A DNA stretch of 16,010 bases from an uncultured Clostridia bacterium. GTDB lineage: Bacteria; Bacillota; Clostridia; TANB77; CAG-508. The position numbers were made by a program, and so were the translations under genes. This document shows positions 1 to 6,491 of this stretch, piece after piece. The notes below the pieces were generated by a model, which did no database searches, had not been told where the DNA came from, and worked only from the letters and a program-made list of their open reading frames with translations. How positions within the stretch are numbered: position 1 is the stretch's first letter; each line of letters starts with the position of its first letter. Location: positions 1 to 16,010 of the forward strand of contig CAKPOC010000025.1 in NCBI GenBank assembly GCA_934169535.1, in the 5' to 3' direction.

Positions 1-2
1 GA

Positions 3-1058
3 ATAAGCAAAATTAATTTTGTATGGAGCAAAAAGTTTGACACAAGTAAAAAACAAGTATCAAATCAGTTGGAAAATGTATCAGAGGCAATTTCGAACTT
101 AGCAATGCAAATAACTAAAACCGAAAGAGCCGAATACGCAAAGGAAAAAGAAAAAATAGCAGGCCTTTTAGCTCAGAAAAGCATAGTTTGCAAAGAAGTT
201 AGCATTCAAAAGGAAGATGAAAAATACAAAGTAAGTGTATATACACAAGTTTGCGAAAATGAAGATGGTTCAAAATGCCCAGAAAAACAAATTAAAAAAG
301 TATTAGAAAATACATTACAAGAAAAAATGACTCTTCAAAAACAAAAATGTGGATTAAGAATTAATCAAGATATATGTTTATTTTCATATACAAGCGAAGA
401 CAAATTTTTAAGCCAAATAGGAATTGCTAAATCTAAAAAATATGATTCAATAATATCAGGAGATACTACAATTCAAACAAAACTAGAAGATGGTAAATTA
501 TTACTTGCTTTAAGCGATGGAATGGGATCTGGCCCAGAGGCTAGAAAATCTAGCAAAATAGCAATAAAAATGTTAGAAAGACTTTTAAGTTCAGGATTTA
601 ACAAAGACACAGCTTTAAAACTTATAAATAACACAATTTCAGCAAATACTGAAGACGACATGTACGCAACGCTAGATGTTAGCATACTAGATTTGTACAA
701 TGGAAAAATGGAATTTATAAAAAATGGAGCTTGTCCAACTTTCATAAAAAGAAAAAATGAAGTGGAAATTTTAAAAGCAGTAGCACTTCCAACAGGAATA
801 TTAAGCAATATTGACTTAATTGAATACAATTATAATTTACAAGATGGAGATATAATTGTAATGTGTAGTGATGGTGTTTTAGATTCAAATAAAGAGTATG
901 CAAGTAAAGAACTTTGGGTACAAGAATTACTAGAAAACATAGAAACAGAAGATCCACAAAGAATTGCAGACATACTAATTAGTGAGTCAAAGGATAACGA
1001 TTTTGGCAAAGAACAAGACGATATGACAACTCTTGTATGCAAAATAAATAAAAAATAA
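3..1058 (+). CDS. spoIIE: Stage II sporulation protein E, C-terminal part (partial, 5' end outside window)
   Basis: This is the C-terminal PP2C-type Ser/Thr phosphatase part of SpoIIE. In the forespore, SpoIIE dephosphorylates the anti-anti-sigma factor SpoIIAA and so activates sigma-F. The frame is open from base 3 without a stop, so the gene starts upstream; a TTG at 69 is only an internal codon. The family is usually about 800 residues with membrane helices at the N-terminus, so only the last 351 or so residues are here. PP2C metal-binding motifs are visible: ISGDT near 456-470, SDGMGSG with its Asp at 516-518, CSDGVLDS near 864-887, and DDMTTLV near 1018-1038. It ends at a hairpin terminator and is therefore transcriptionally separate from the next gene. 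The assignment rests on motif order and on the linker style before the domain. A different PP2C regulator is less likely. Confidence 0.9.
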   Translation: MSKINFVWSKKFDTSKKQVSNQLENVSEAISNLAMQITKTERAEYAKEKEKIAGLLAQKSIVCKEVSIQKEDEKYKVSVYTQVCENEDGSKCPEKQIKKVLENTLQEKMTLQKQKCGLRINQDICLFSYTSEDKFLSQIGIAKSKKYDSIISGDTTIQTKLEDGKLLLALSDGMGSGPEARKSSKIAIKMLERLLSSGFNKDTALKLINNTISANTEDDMYATLDVSILDLYNGKMEFIKNGACPTFIKRKNEVEILKAVALPTGILSNIDLIEYNYNLQDGDIIVMCSDGVLDSNKEYASKELWVQELLENIETEDPQRIADILISESKDNDFGKEQDDMTTLVCKINKK

Positions 1059-1072
1059 TAGACATTTAAAAG

Positions 1073-1107
1073 ATAAACTGCTAGTGCAAATTAGCAGCTT
1101 ATTTTTT
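1073..1107 (+). terminator. Rho-independent terminator after spoIIE
   Basis: The arms CTGCTA (1078-1083) and TAGCAG (1092-1097) form a hairpin. It extends outward through ATAAA/CTTAT with one mismatch and inward by a G-U pair, with a loop of about six bases. A run of six T follows at 1102-1107. It lies 15 bases past the spoIIE stop. Confidence 0.8.
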
Positions 1108-1129
1108 ACCAAAATATTGGGCTTTTGTA

Positions 1130-1159
1130 TTGTAATTTTTTAGCTATTTGTGATATAGT
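1130..1159 (+). promoter_or_regulatory. Candidate sigma-A promoter for the WG-repeat gene cluster
   Basis: TTGTAA at 1130-1135 and TATAGT at 1154-1159 are separated by 18 bases, 33 bases before the start codon at 1193. The boxes are imperfect and the region is AT-rich, so chance is possible. The position just after a terminator and before a new gene cluster supports it. Confidence 0.45.
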
Positions 1160-1192
1160 ATAAACGTAAAAATATATTAAAGAGGGATAAAT

Positions 1193-2713
1193 ATGGGAAG
1201 AGGAAGAAGATACAACCAAAATGAACGAAAGCTAAACATAAAAAAAGTTATTGCAGTAATAATTACTATTTTGGTAATTATCATGTTTGTAGTAGTTATG
1301 AAAAAATTTCTATCTACTGACAAAAAAGTATCTACAGAAAAAAAGGGTGTAAATGCTTATTACACATCTTATGATAACGAAAAATGGGGAGTAATAAATT
1401 CAAAAGGCGAAACTGTAATTTCTCCTACATATGACGAAATGATAACAATTCCAAACAATGAAAAAGCTGTATTTATAGTGACAACAAATGTTAATTACGA
1501 AAATGGTGAATATTCTTCAAATGCAGTAAATGAAAAAAATGAAAAATTATTTACTGAATATGAAAAGGTAGAAGCAATTCAAAATTATGATAAGCAAAAT
1601 AACTTATGGTACGAAAAAGCTTGCTTAAAGGTACAAAAAAATAAAAAATATGGCTTAATAGATTTATCAGGAAAAGTTTTACTTGCATGTGAATATGATA
1701 GTATAGAGCCAATAAAAGGTTTAGAAAATAGTTTACTTACTAAAAAAGACGACAAGTATGGAGTAGTAAGCACAACAGGATCTATCATAATAAATAACGA
1801 ATACAGTAAAATATCTGCATTAACAGATAACTACGAAAATGGTTATATAGTGACAGATTCTAACGGAAAAATGGGTGTAATAGGAACTAGCAAAAAAACA
1901 CTATTAGAAGTTAAATATGACGATATAAAAAATGTTTATTCAGATAACACTTACATTGCAAAAAACAGTGAAAAATGGAACATTGTAAACACTCAATCAG
2001 GTGAGACAAATAGTTTTAACTACGATGATGCAACCCAAATAAATAATGGTTACATCGTTGTAAAAAAGAATGAAAAATTTGGACTTATAACAACAAAGGG
2101 TGAAGAAAAAATTGCACCAACATACGAAAATTTAGAATATATATATGCAAATGCATACATTGCAAAACAAGATGGCAAGTATGGCGTCATAGATGAACAA
2201 GGCGAAACTAAATTAAATTTCACATATAATAACTTAACTTATATAAAAGAGGCAGATATCCTGGAAGGAGAAAATGACACAATAAATACAGATTTATTAG
2301 ACCGTGATTTTACAGTAAAAGTTTCAGGAATAGTTTCTCAAATAAATACTGAAGATGGATATTTTAAAATTAGAAAAGACAATACCTACAAATATTACAA
2401 CTTTAAATTTGTAGAAAAAAAGAGCCAAGAAGTTTTAACTACAAACACATTATTTTTAGATAAGAAAAATGAAAAATATGGTTTTGTAGACAAAAACGGA
2501 ATTGTAGTAATAGACTACATTTATGATGACGCAACTGAACAAAATGAAAAAGGATATGTTGCAGTAAAAAAAGACGGAAAATGGGGTTGTATTGATTCAA
2601 CAGGAAAAACAATAGTAGAGCCTAAATATGAGCTAAATAGCAATCCTGTAATAGACTTTATAGGTCAGTGGCACTTAGCAGAAGATTTAAATGCAAATTA
2701 TTACGTAAAATAA
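1193..2713 (+). CDS. Membrane-tethered WG-repeat protein
   Basis: This 506-residue protein has a short basic N-terminus, one membrane helix at about residues 19-36, and a long domain predicted to lie outside the cell. That domain contains about nine WG-type beta repeats of the form K-[WYF]-G-x-[IV]-[DN]-x-x-G-K. The W/Y/F/M positions are near residues 65, 153, 189, 227, 262, 296, 330, 429 and 464. Spacing is 34-36 residues through the central block. A gap at about 340-425 has a degenerate repeat or an insert. WG repeats (Pfam WG_beta_rep) probably form a beta-solenoid or propeller-like surface for binding; no enzymatic activity is known for the family. The ATG at 1193 has AGAGGG eight to ten bases upstream. 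It is the first gene of a cluster with the next three, separated from the following gene by 28 bases. A role in envelope binding or signalling is inference. Confidence 0.85.
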   Translation: MGRGRRYNQNERKLNIKKVIAVIITILVIIMFVVVMKKFLSTDKKVSTEKKGVNAYYTSYDNEKWGVINSKGETVISPTYDEMITIPNNEKAVFIVTTNVNYENGEYSSNAVNEKNEKLFTEYEKVEAIQNYDKQNNLWYEKACLKVQKNKKYGLIDLSGKVLLACEYDSIEPIKGLENSLLTKKDDKYGVVSTTGSIIINNEYSKISALTDNYENGYIVTDSNGKMGVIGTSKKTLLEVKYDDIKNVYSDNTYIAKNSEKWNIVNTQSGETNSFNYDDATQINNGYIVVKKNEKFGLITTKGEEKIAPTYENLEYIYANAYIAKQDGKYGVIDEQGETKLNFTYNNLTYIKEADILEGENDTINTDLLDRDFTVKVSGIVSQINTEDGYFKIRKDNTYKYYNFKFVEKKSQEVLTTNTLFLDKKNEKYGFVDKNGIVVIDYIYDDATEQNEKGYVAVKKDGKWGCIDSTGKTIVEPKYELNSNPVIDFIGQWHLAEDLNANYYVK

Positions 2714-2741
2714 TTTTGAAGTAAACGAAGGGAAAATAAAG

Positions 2742-3974
2742 ATGAACTTAAAGACAAAATATCAATATTCTTATTTTATATATCCATTTATAGTAGATGA
2801 TAAAAAATATGAAAAATACATTTTGAGTCTACTAAAAAATAAAAAATGTAAAATGAAAGTATTTGAAAAAGAAAAAGATGAAGATTTATATTTGTATTTT
2901 TTACCTAAAATAAGAAAATGCTTATTTTGGAGCATGGACATGGGCAAAGAAAGAATAAAAAGGCTAGATAAACTAGAAATAGGCATGAGGGCTAAAGTAA
3001 TTTCTGAGTATCCATGCACAATGTTTGAATATGAAATAAAAAATGTTATACAAGGAAAGCTAAATCAAAAGGATACAATATATTTTACTATAAATAAAAT
3101 AGAAATAATTTGTTTTAACACAGGAGTATGTTTTTTAGCTATAAAAACAATTCTAGACGAAGGTGCAGAATTTGATGATTTATTAAACTTTAATTATCGA
3201 TTTAGAGATATTAATGCAAATTCATACGACTTAAAAAAATACGAAAACATAAAAATTCAAGAAAATAACCTTGCAGATAGAAAAAGCATAAAGGGAATCA
3301 TAGAAGAAATAGTAGGCAATAATAAATCTGCTAAAGAAATGAATTTAGATGAAGAAAGGTTTATAACATATTCATATGCTTGTGTTGACCAAGAAAATTG
3401 GCAAGACGAAAAAAAACTAAAATATTTAGAAAAAGAATTTTATAGATTTGCAGGAGTATATAGTTCAAATCACAAAGCTGACTTTGAAAACCTAGTAACA
3501 GGCACTATGAGAGTCTTTAGAAAAACCAAAAGTGAAATGTATGGCTTTACAAAGGTGGGAACAGTAGTTTTAACATCAGATTCAGACATAGAAAATTACA
3601 CAACGTTACCATATAAATTCGAAAGAGAGCATTTTTATACTTATATATTAGAGTTATACAAAAAAATCAGTCTAACCAAGTTTAATGCAGAATTTAATAA
3701 TTTTTATAAATTTAGTAAAGCTCAAGATGACTATATAAATTTTGCAAAAGAGCTATGGATAGAGGAAGTTACAAATAATGATACAGGTTCATCGCTTTTA
3801 AGTATATGGAAAGACCAAACCAAATCAGACGAAATTTTTATGAAATTAAAAAATAAATATGATATTATGTACAAAAATTCTGCAATAGTTAAAGCGGAAA
3901 GAGTAGTAGATTGGATTTTAGCAGGCTTGGTGGTTATACTAGTTATTAACGTAATTTCAATAGCAATGAAATAG
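2742..3974 (+). CDS. Hypothetical protein with one C-terminal membrane helix
   Basis: I do not recognise this 410-residue protein. It has no signal peptide. The first 380 or so residues are soluble and rich in Lys, Glu, Asn and Tyr, with a mixed alpha/beta start and a helical second half (residues 180-380). A single hydrophobic helix at about 389-408 follows a basic stretch, leaving only one or two residues outside. This tail-anchored layout would place the bulk of the protein in the cytoplasm. The helical region ending in a membrane segment recalls divergent CorA-like or DUF155-type proteins, but the GMN motif of CorA is absent and that link is speculative. GAAGGGA lies about ten bases before the ATG. 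The next gene, acpS, begins nine bases after its stop, so the two are co-transcribed. Confidence 0.8.
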   Translation: MNLKTKYQYSYFIYPFIVDDKKYEKYILSLLKNKKCKMKVFEKEKDEDLYLYFLPKIRKCLFWSMDMGKERIKRLDKLEIGMRAKVISEYPCTMFEYEIKNVIQGKLNQKDTIYFTINKIEIICFNTGVCFLAIKTILDEGAEFDDLLNFNYRFRDINANSYDLKKYENIKIQENNLADRKSIKGIIEEIVGNNKSAKEMNLDEERFITYSYACVDQENWQDEKKLKYLEKEFYRFAGVYSSNHKADFENLVTGTMRVFRKTKSEMYGFTKVGTVVLTSDSDIENYTTLPYKFEREHFYTYILELYKKISLTKFNAEFNNFYKFSKAQDDYINFAKELWIEEVTNNDTGSSLLSIWKDQTKSDEIFMKLKNKYDIMYKNSAIVKAERVVDWILAGLVVILVINVISIAMK

Positions 3975-3983
3975 GAAAAAATT

Positions 3984-4379
3984 ATGAAAATAAAAACAGG
4001 AATAGACATAATAGAAGTAGAAAGAGTTAAAAACGCAATAGAAGAACATGGAGAAACTTTTTTAAATAAAGTATTTACTCAAAATGAAATCAACTATTGC
4101 AAAGATACAAAAAAACTTATGTATCAACATTATGCAGTGAGATTTGCTGCAAAAGAGGCTGTATTTAAGGCCATTTCAGATTTACTAGACGATAAATATG
4201 AAATAGAATGGAACAATATAGAAACTTTAGTATCTAAAGAGGGAAAACCAAAAGTAAATTTTGTAAATTTGAATGACAAGCTTTCAAATAGGCTTTCCAA
4301 AATACAAAGTATGGACATAAGCTTATCACATATAGAAAAAACTGCTGTTGCAAGTGTTTGTATGATAATAGATGAATAA
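3984..4379 (+). CDS. acpS: Holo-[acyl-carrier-protein] synthase
   Basis: AcpS transfers 4'-phosphopantetheine from coenzyme A to a serine of apo-ACP, which activates fatty-acid synthesis in the cytoplasm (EC 2.7.8.7). At 131 residues it matches the usual family length of 115-140. The N-terminal motif GIDIIEVERV carries the metal ligand Asp8. The second motif RFAAKEAVFKA carries Glu58, the other magnesium ligand, and Lys62. The C-terminal SLSHIEKTAVA matches the family's SxSH segment. The ATG at 3984 follows AGGA, which overlaps the preceding stop codon, indicating tight coupling with the hypothetical protein upstream. The gene ends 12 bases before tatD. Nothing is missing from the active site. 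Confidence 0.95.
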   Translation: MKIKTGIDIIEVERVKNAIEEHGETFLNKVFTQNEINYCKDTKKLMYQHYAVRFAAKEAVFKAISDLLDDKYEIEWNNIETLVSKEGKPKVNFVNLNDKLSNRLSKIQSMDISLSHIEKTAVASVCMIIDE

Positions 4380-4391
4380 AGGGTGAAGGAT

Positions 4392-5183
4392 ATGGAATTT
4401 TTTGATTCTCATGCACATGTAAATGACGAAAAGTTTGATGAAGATAGAGAAGAAATAATAAAGCAAATTTATGAAAGTGGAGTAACTAAGTTTATGTGTG
4501 CAGGATATAACTTAGAGTCTTCAATAAAAGCACTAAATATTGCAAATTCACATGAATGTATTTATACAACTGTTGGAATTTCGCCAAATGATGTAAAAGA
4601 AACCATAGAAGAGACAAAAAAAGATATAGAACAAATAAAAAAATTGGTATTAGAAGATAGAAAGTTGCATAAATCTAAAATAGTAGGAATTGGCGAAATT
4701 GGTTTAGATTATTACTGGAACAAAGAAAACAAGGAAATTCAAAAATTTGCATTTATAGAACAAATAAAAATAGCAAATGAATTAAACTTGCCAATAGTAA
4801 TTCATACAAGGGATGCAATTGCAGACACAATAGCAATTTTAAAGGAAAATAGTGTTAACAAAAAGGGGGTATTTCATTGCTGCCCACAAAACATGGAACT
4901 TGTTAAAGAAGGAATAAAATTAGGATTTTATATATCTTGTGCAGGACCATACACTTTTAAAAATGCAAAAAATTCGGCAGAAATAATTAAAATTATTCCA
5001 GATGAAAAAATTTTAATAGAAACAGATAGCCCATATCTTGCACCAGAGCCTAAAAGGGGCACTAGAAATGATTCGAGAAATGTAAAATTAATAGCAGAAA
5101 AAATAGCAAAAGAAAAAGATGAAATGCTAGAAACCGTGGCACGTAACACTTACAAAAATGCTTGCAAAATTTTTGAAATTTGA
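4392..5183 (+). CDS. tatD: TatD-family metal-dependent hydrolase / DNase
   Basis: This 263-residue TIM-barrel metallohydrolase of the TatD/YcfH family is a cytoplasmic 3'-5' exodeoxyribonuclease or related phosphoesterase. All metal-site motifs are present: FFDSHAHVND (His7, His9), GEIGLDYYW (Glu102), VIHTRDA (His138), FHCC (His162) and ETDSPYLAPEP (Asp212), followed by the family-typical RGTRND segment. I chose the ATG at 4392 over a GTG nine bases earlier. AAAGGG at 4378-4383 is well spaced from this ATG but touches the GTG, and family members begin close to the DSHAH motif. The gene sits 12 bases after acpS and directly before a G5 cell-wall hydrolase gene. That is the same order as yabD-yabE in Bacillus subtilis. 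Its stop codon lies inside the -35 box of the next promoter. Confidence 0.95.
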   Translation: MEFFDSHAHVNDEKFDEDREEIIKQIYESGVTKFMCAGYNLESSIKALNIANSHECIYTTVGISPNDVKETIEETKKDIEQIKKLVLEDRKLHKSKIVGIGEIGLDYYWNKENKEIQKFAFIEQIKIANELNLPIVIHTRDAIADTIAILKENSVNKKGVFHCCPQNMELVKEGIKLGFYISCAGPYTFKNAKNSAEIIKIIPDEKILIETDSPYLAPEPKRGTRNDSRNVKLIAEKIAKEKDEMLETVARNTYKNACKIFEI

Positions 5184-5208
5184 CATAGAGTGGGAAAAAT
5201 GGTATAAT
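5180..5208 (+). promoter_or_regulatory. Consensus sigma-A promoter for the G5/SleB hydrolase gene
   Basis: TTGACA (5180-5185) and TATAAT (5203-5208) match the consensus at all twelve positions with an ideal 17-base spacer. Transcription should begin near 5215, leaving a leader of about 28 bases that contains AAAGGAGG (5224-5231). The -35 box covers the tatD stop codon. The upstream ATG at 5207 is inside the -10 box and cannot be the start of a gene transcribed from here. Confidence 0.85.
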
Positions 5209-5242
5209 GAGTATGTTGTTTCAAAAGGAGGAACTAATTTTT

Positions 5243-6244
5243 ATGAAAAAAAATAAAAAAGCACAACTGCCAATTAGAAAAATAATTGGAATATGCTTAA
5301 TAATAATATTCATAATGGGTATTGGTGTTACAGCAAGTAACACACAACTAACAAATGTTAAAATTATCCTTTCAAATGGATATATAATGGAAGTTACAAC
5401 AACAAAGGAAAACGTTGGTGAAATATTAGATGAAAACCATATTATATTATTACCAGAGGAAAGCGTTTATCCAAGCAAGGAAAATAGCATAACTGATAAT
5501 AATACAATAAGAATTTCAAAAGAACAAATTAGCGAACCAGAAGTTGCTACAGAAGTAGGCAATTCGCAAAATGTAACAGTTGAAAGCATTTTAAAAAGTT
5601 ATGACTCAATAGTTGAAAAAATAGAGGTTGTACAAGAAGAAATACCATTCGAAACTATAACAAAAGATGTTTCAAATAGTAGCTCAACAACTAGAGAAAC
5701 TGTTGTTCAAACAGGAAAAAATGGATTAAAAGAAGTTACTTACAAAGTAAAATATCAAAATGATGTGGAAATAGAAAGAACACAAATTGCTTCTAATGTA
5801 ATTGAAGAACCTGTTGATAAAATCATAGAGGTAAGGAAAGTTACAAACAGAAGTCAAAATTCAAGAAGTAATTCAGTAAGTTATAGTAATGGAGTATGGT
5901 CATACTCTGCAGAAGAATTTGATTTATTATGTGCCATAACAGCACAAGAATGTAGCAGAAGCTACGAAGGAGCACTTGCAGTTATAACAACAGCATGTAA
6001 TAGGGCAGAAAGCTCAAAATGGGCAAAAAATGGATCAGATCCATTAAGCCAGTACAAAGCACCAAACCAATTCTGCTATTCATTAGATGGCCATTGGAAA
6101 AGTCGTTTAAATGGAAATTATGCAAGCTATGTAAAACAAGCAGTTTCAGACGCTTTAAGCGGAAAAAGAAACCATAGTTATTTATCATTTAGATCTGCAA
6201 GTCATGCTTCAGGAGAATATATTGGAGGAAACGTATATTTCTAA
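5243..6244 (+). CDS. YabE-like G5-domain cell-wall hydrolase with SleB-type catalytic domain
   Basis: This 333-residue exported protein probably cleaves peptidoglycan. Domains in order are a basic start with a membrane or signal helix (about 13-29), a DUF348 module (about 38-91), a G5 domain (about 124-198) that binds cell-wall sugars or proteins in other family members, a Ser/Asn linker, and a C-terminal SleB-like Hydrolase_2 domain (about 223-333). In the last domain, FDLLCAITAQECSRSYEG carries the presumed catalytic Glu236. It is followed by family features AVITTACNRAES and APNQF, and by AVSDALSGKRNHS. The ATG at 5243 is chosen because AAAGGAGG sits eleven bases upstream; longer in-frame starts overlap the promoter. 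Position after tatD matches yabE, although Bacillus YabE ends in a 3D domain instead. It may act in wall turnover, resuscitation or germination. It ends at a terminator, so it is probably monocistronic. Confidence 0.88.
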   Translation: MKKNKKAQLPIRKIIGICLIIIFIMGIGVTASNTQLTNVKIILSNGYIMEVTTTKENVGEILDENHIILLPEESVYPSKENSITDNNTIRISKEQISEPEVATEVGNSQNVTVESILKSYDSIVEKIEVVQEEIPFETITKDVSNSSSTTRETVVQTGKNGLKEVTYKVKYQNDVEIERTQIASNVIEEPVDKIIEVRKVTNRSQNSRSNSVSYSNGVWSYSAEEFDLLCAITAQECSRSYEGALAVITTACNRAESSKWAKNGSDPLSQYKAPNQFCYSLDGHWKSRLNGNYASYVKQAVSDALSGKRNHSYLSFRSASHASGEYIGGNVYF

Positions 6245-6248
6245 AATT

Positions 6249-6278
6249 AAAAGATAGCCGAAAGGTTATCTTTTTTTT
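6249..6278 (+). terminator. Rho-independent terminator after the cell-wall hydrolase
   Basis: An 11-bp stem, AAAAGATAGCC (6249-6259) with GGTTATCTTTT (6264-6274), contains one G-U pair. It closes on a GAAA tetraloop, and the T-run continues to 6278. Confidence 0.92.
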
Positions 6279-6324
6279 AGGTTCTTCTTTAAAGCTACGG
6301 AAATAAGGGATTTAAGTATTTTTT

Positions 6325-6352
6325 TTGCAAAAAAACGAAAATAAAGTAAAAT
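6325..6352 (+). promoter_or_regulatory. Candidate distal promoter for the surface-protein operon
   Basis: TTGCAA (6325-6330) and TAAAAT (6347-6352) are separated by 16 bases. A transcript from here would start near 6359 and carry a leader of about 130 bases. The A/T-rich context makes chance matches likely. Confidence 0.35.
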
Positions 6353-6426
6353 TTTTAAGAAAAATGAAATAAATCCACGTAATATAGCTTCCGTAAAGGG
6401 ATGGAAGATGTGCTCAAATGCTGCTC

Positions 6427-6455
6427 TTGCATATAGCAATAAATTAATTTAATAT
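6427..6455 (+). promoter_or_regulatory. Candidate proximal promoter for the surface-protein operon
   Basis: TTGCAT (6427-6432) and TAATAT (6450-6455) are separated by 17 bases, predicting a start near 6462 and a leader of about 30 bases. The -35 box is part of an inverted repeat TTGC-ATATA-GCAA (6427-6439), and the -10 box lies in the 18-bp palindrome. The pair therefore looks like a regulated promoter. Confidence 0.4.
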
Positions 6456-6467
6456 AAATTTATATTA
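6450..6467 (+). repeat. 18-bp perfect palindrome, possible operator
   Basis: TAATATAAATTTATATTA is its own reverse complement over 18 bases. It overlaps the proposed -10 box and transcription start, and lies about 25 bases before the start codon at 6492, just upstream of the AAGGAAGAG ribosome binding site. A homodimeric repressor could bind here. It consists only of A and T, so chance cannot be excluded in this genome. Confidence 0.4.
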
Positions 6468-6491
6468 GTATAAATAAAGGAAGAGTAGCAA

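Larger units (their letters stand above)
6279..6491 (+). other. Intergenic control region before the giant surface protein, with possible structured RNA
   Basis: This 213-base stretch has no convincing gene. TACGGAA (6296-6302) is complementary to TTCCGTA (6389-6395). Inside that pair, GGATTT (6308-6313) is complementary to AAATCC (6371-6376), giving two nested stems around an A/T-rich core. CTTCC (6388-6392) can alternatively pair with GGAAG (6403-6407), which would break the outer stem. I checked by eye for known riboswitch signatures (c-di-GMP I and II, c-di-AMP ydaO, T-box, SAM, purine, cobalamin, preQ1) and found none. Candidate promoters and a palindrome within the region are listed separately. 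If transcription starts at the internal promoters, the full nested fold is not made. Confidence 0.4.

Noticed and set aside
69..71. TTG at 69 as the true start of the first gene
   Set aside because: The frame is open back to the window edge and the upstream codons continue SpoIIE-like sequence, so the gene is cut by the window and does not start here.
4383..4391. GTG start for tatD at 4383
   Set aside because: The purine-rich site AAAGGG touches this GTG, while it is eight bases from the ATG at 4392, which also fits the usual family N-terminus.
5207..5242. Longer start for the cell-wall hydrolase at ATG 5207
   Set aside because: That ATG lies inside the TATAAT box, and the extra 12 codons would contain the AAAGGAGG ribosome binding site. 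The ATG at 5243 fits better.
6401..6436. 11-codon mini-ORF MEDVLKCCSCI in the leader of the surface-protein gene
   Set aside because: The AAAGGG before it touches the ATG with no spacing, so initiation would be poor, and a frame this short is expected by chance. Its three Cys are curious but not enough.
6279..6491. Known riboswitch or T-box leader
   Set aside because: None of the core sequences I know for c-di-GMP I/II, c-di-AMP, SAM, purine, cobalamin, preQ1, glycine, TPP or T-box elements is present, so only an unassigned structure is reported.
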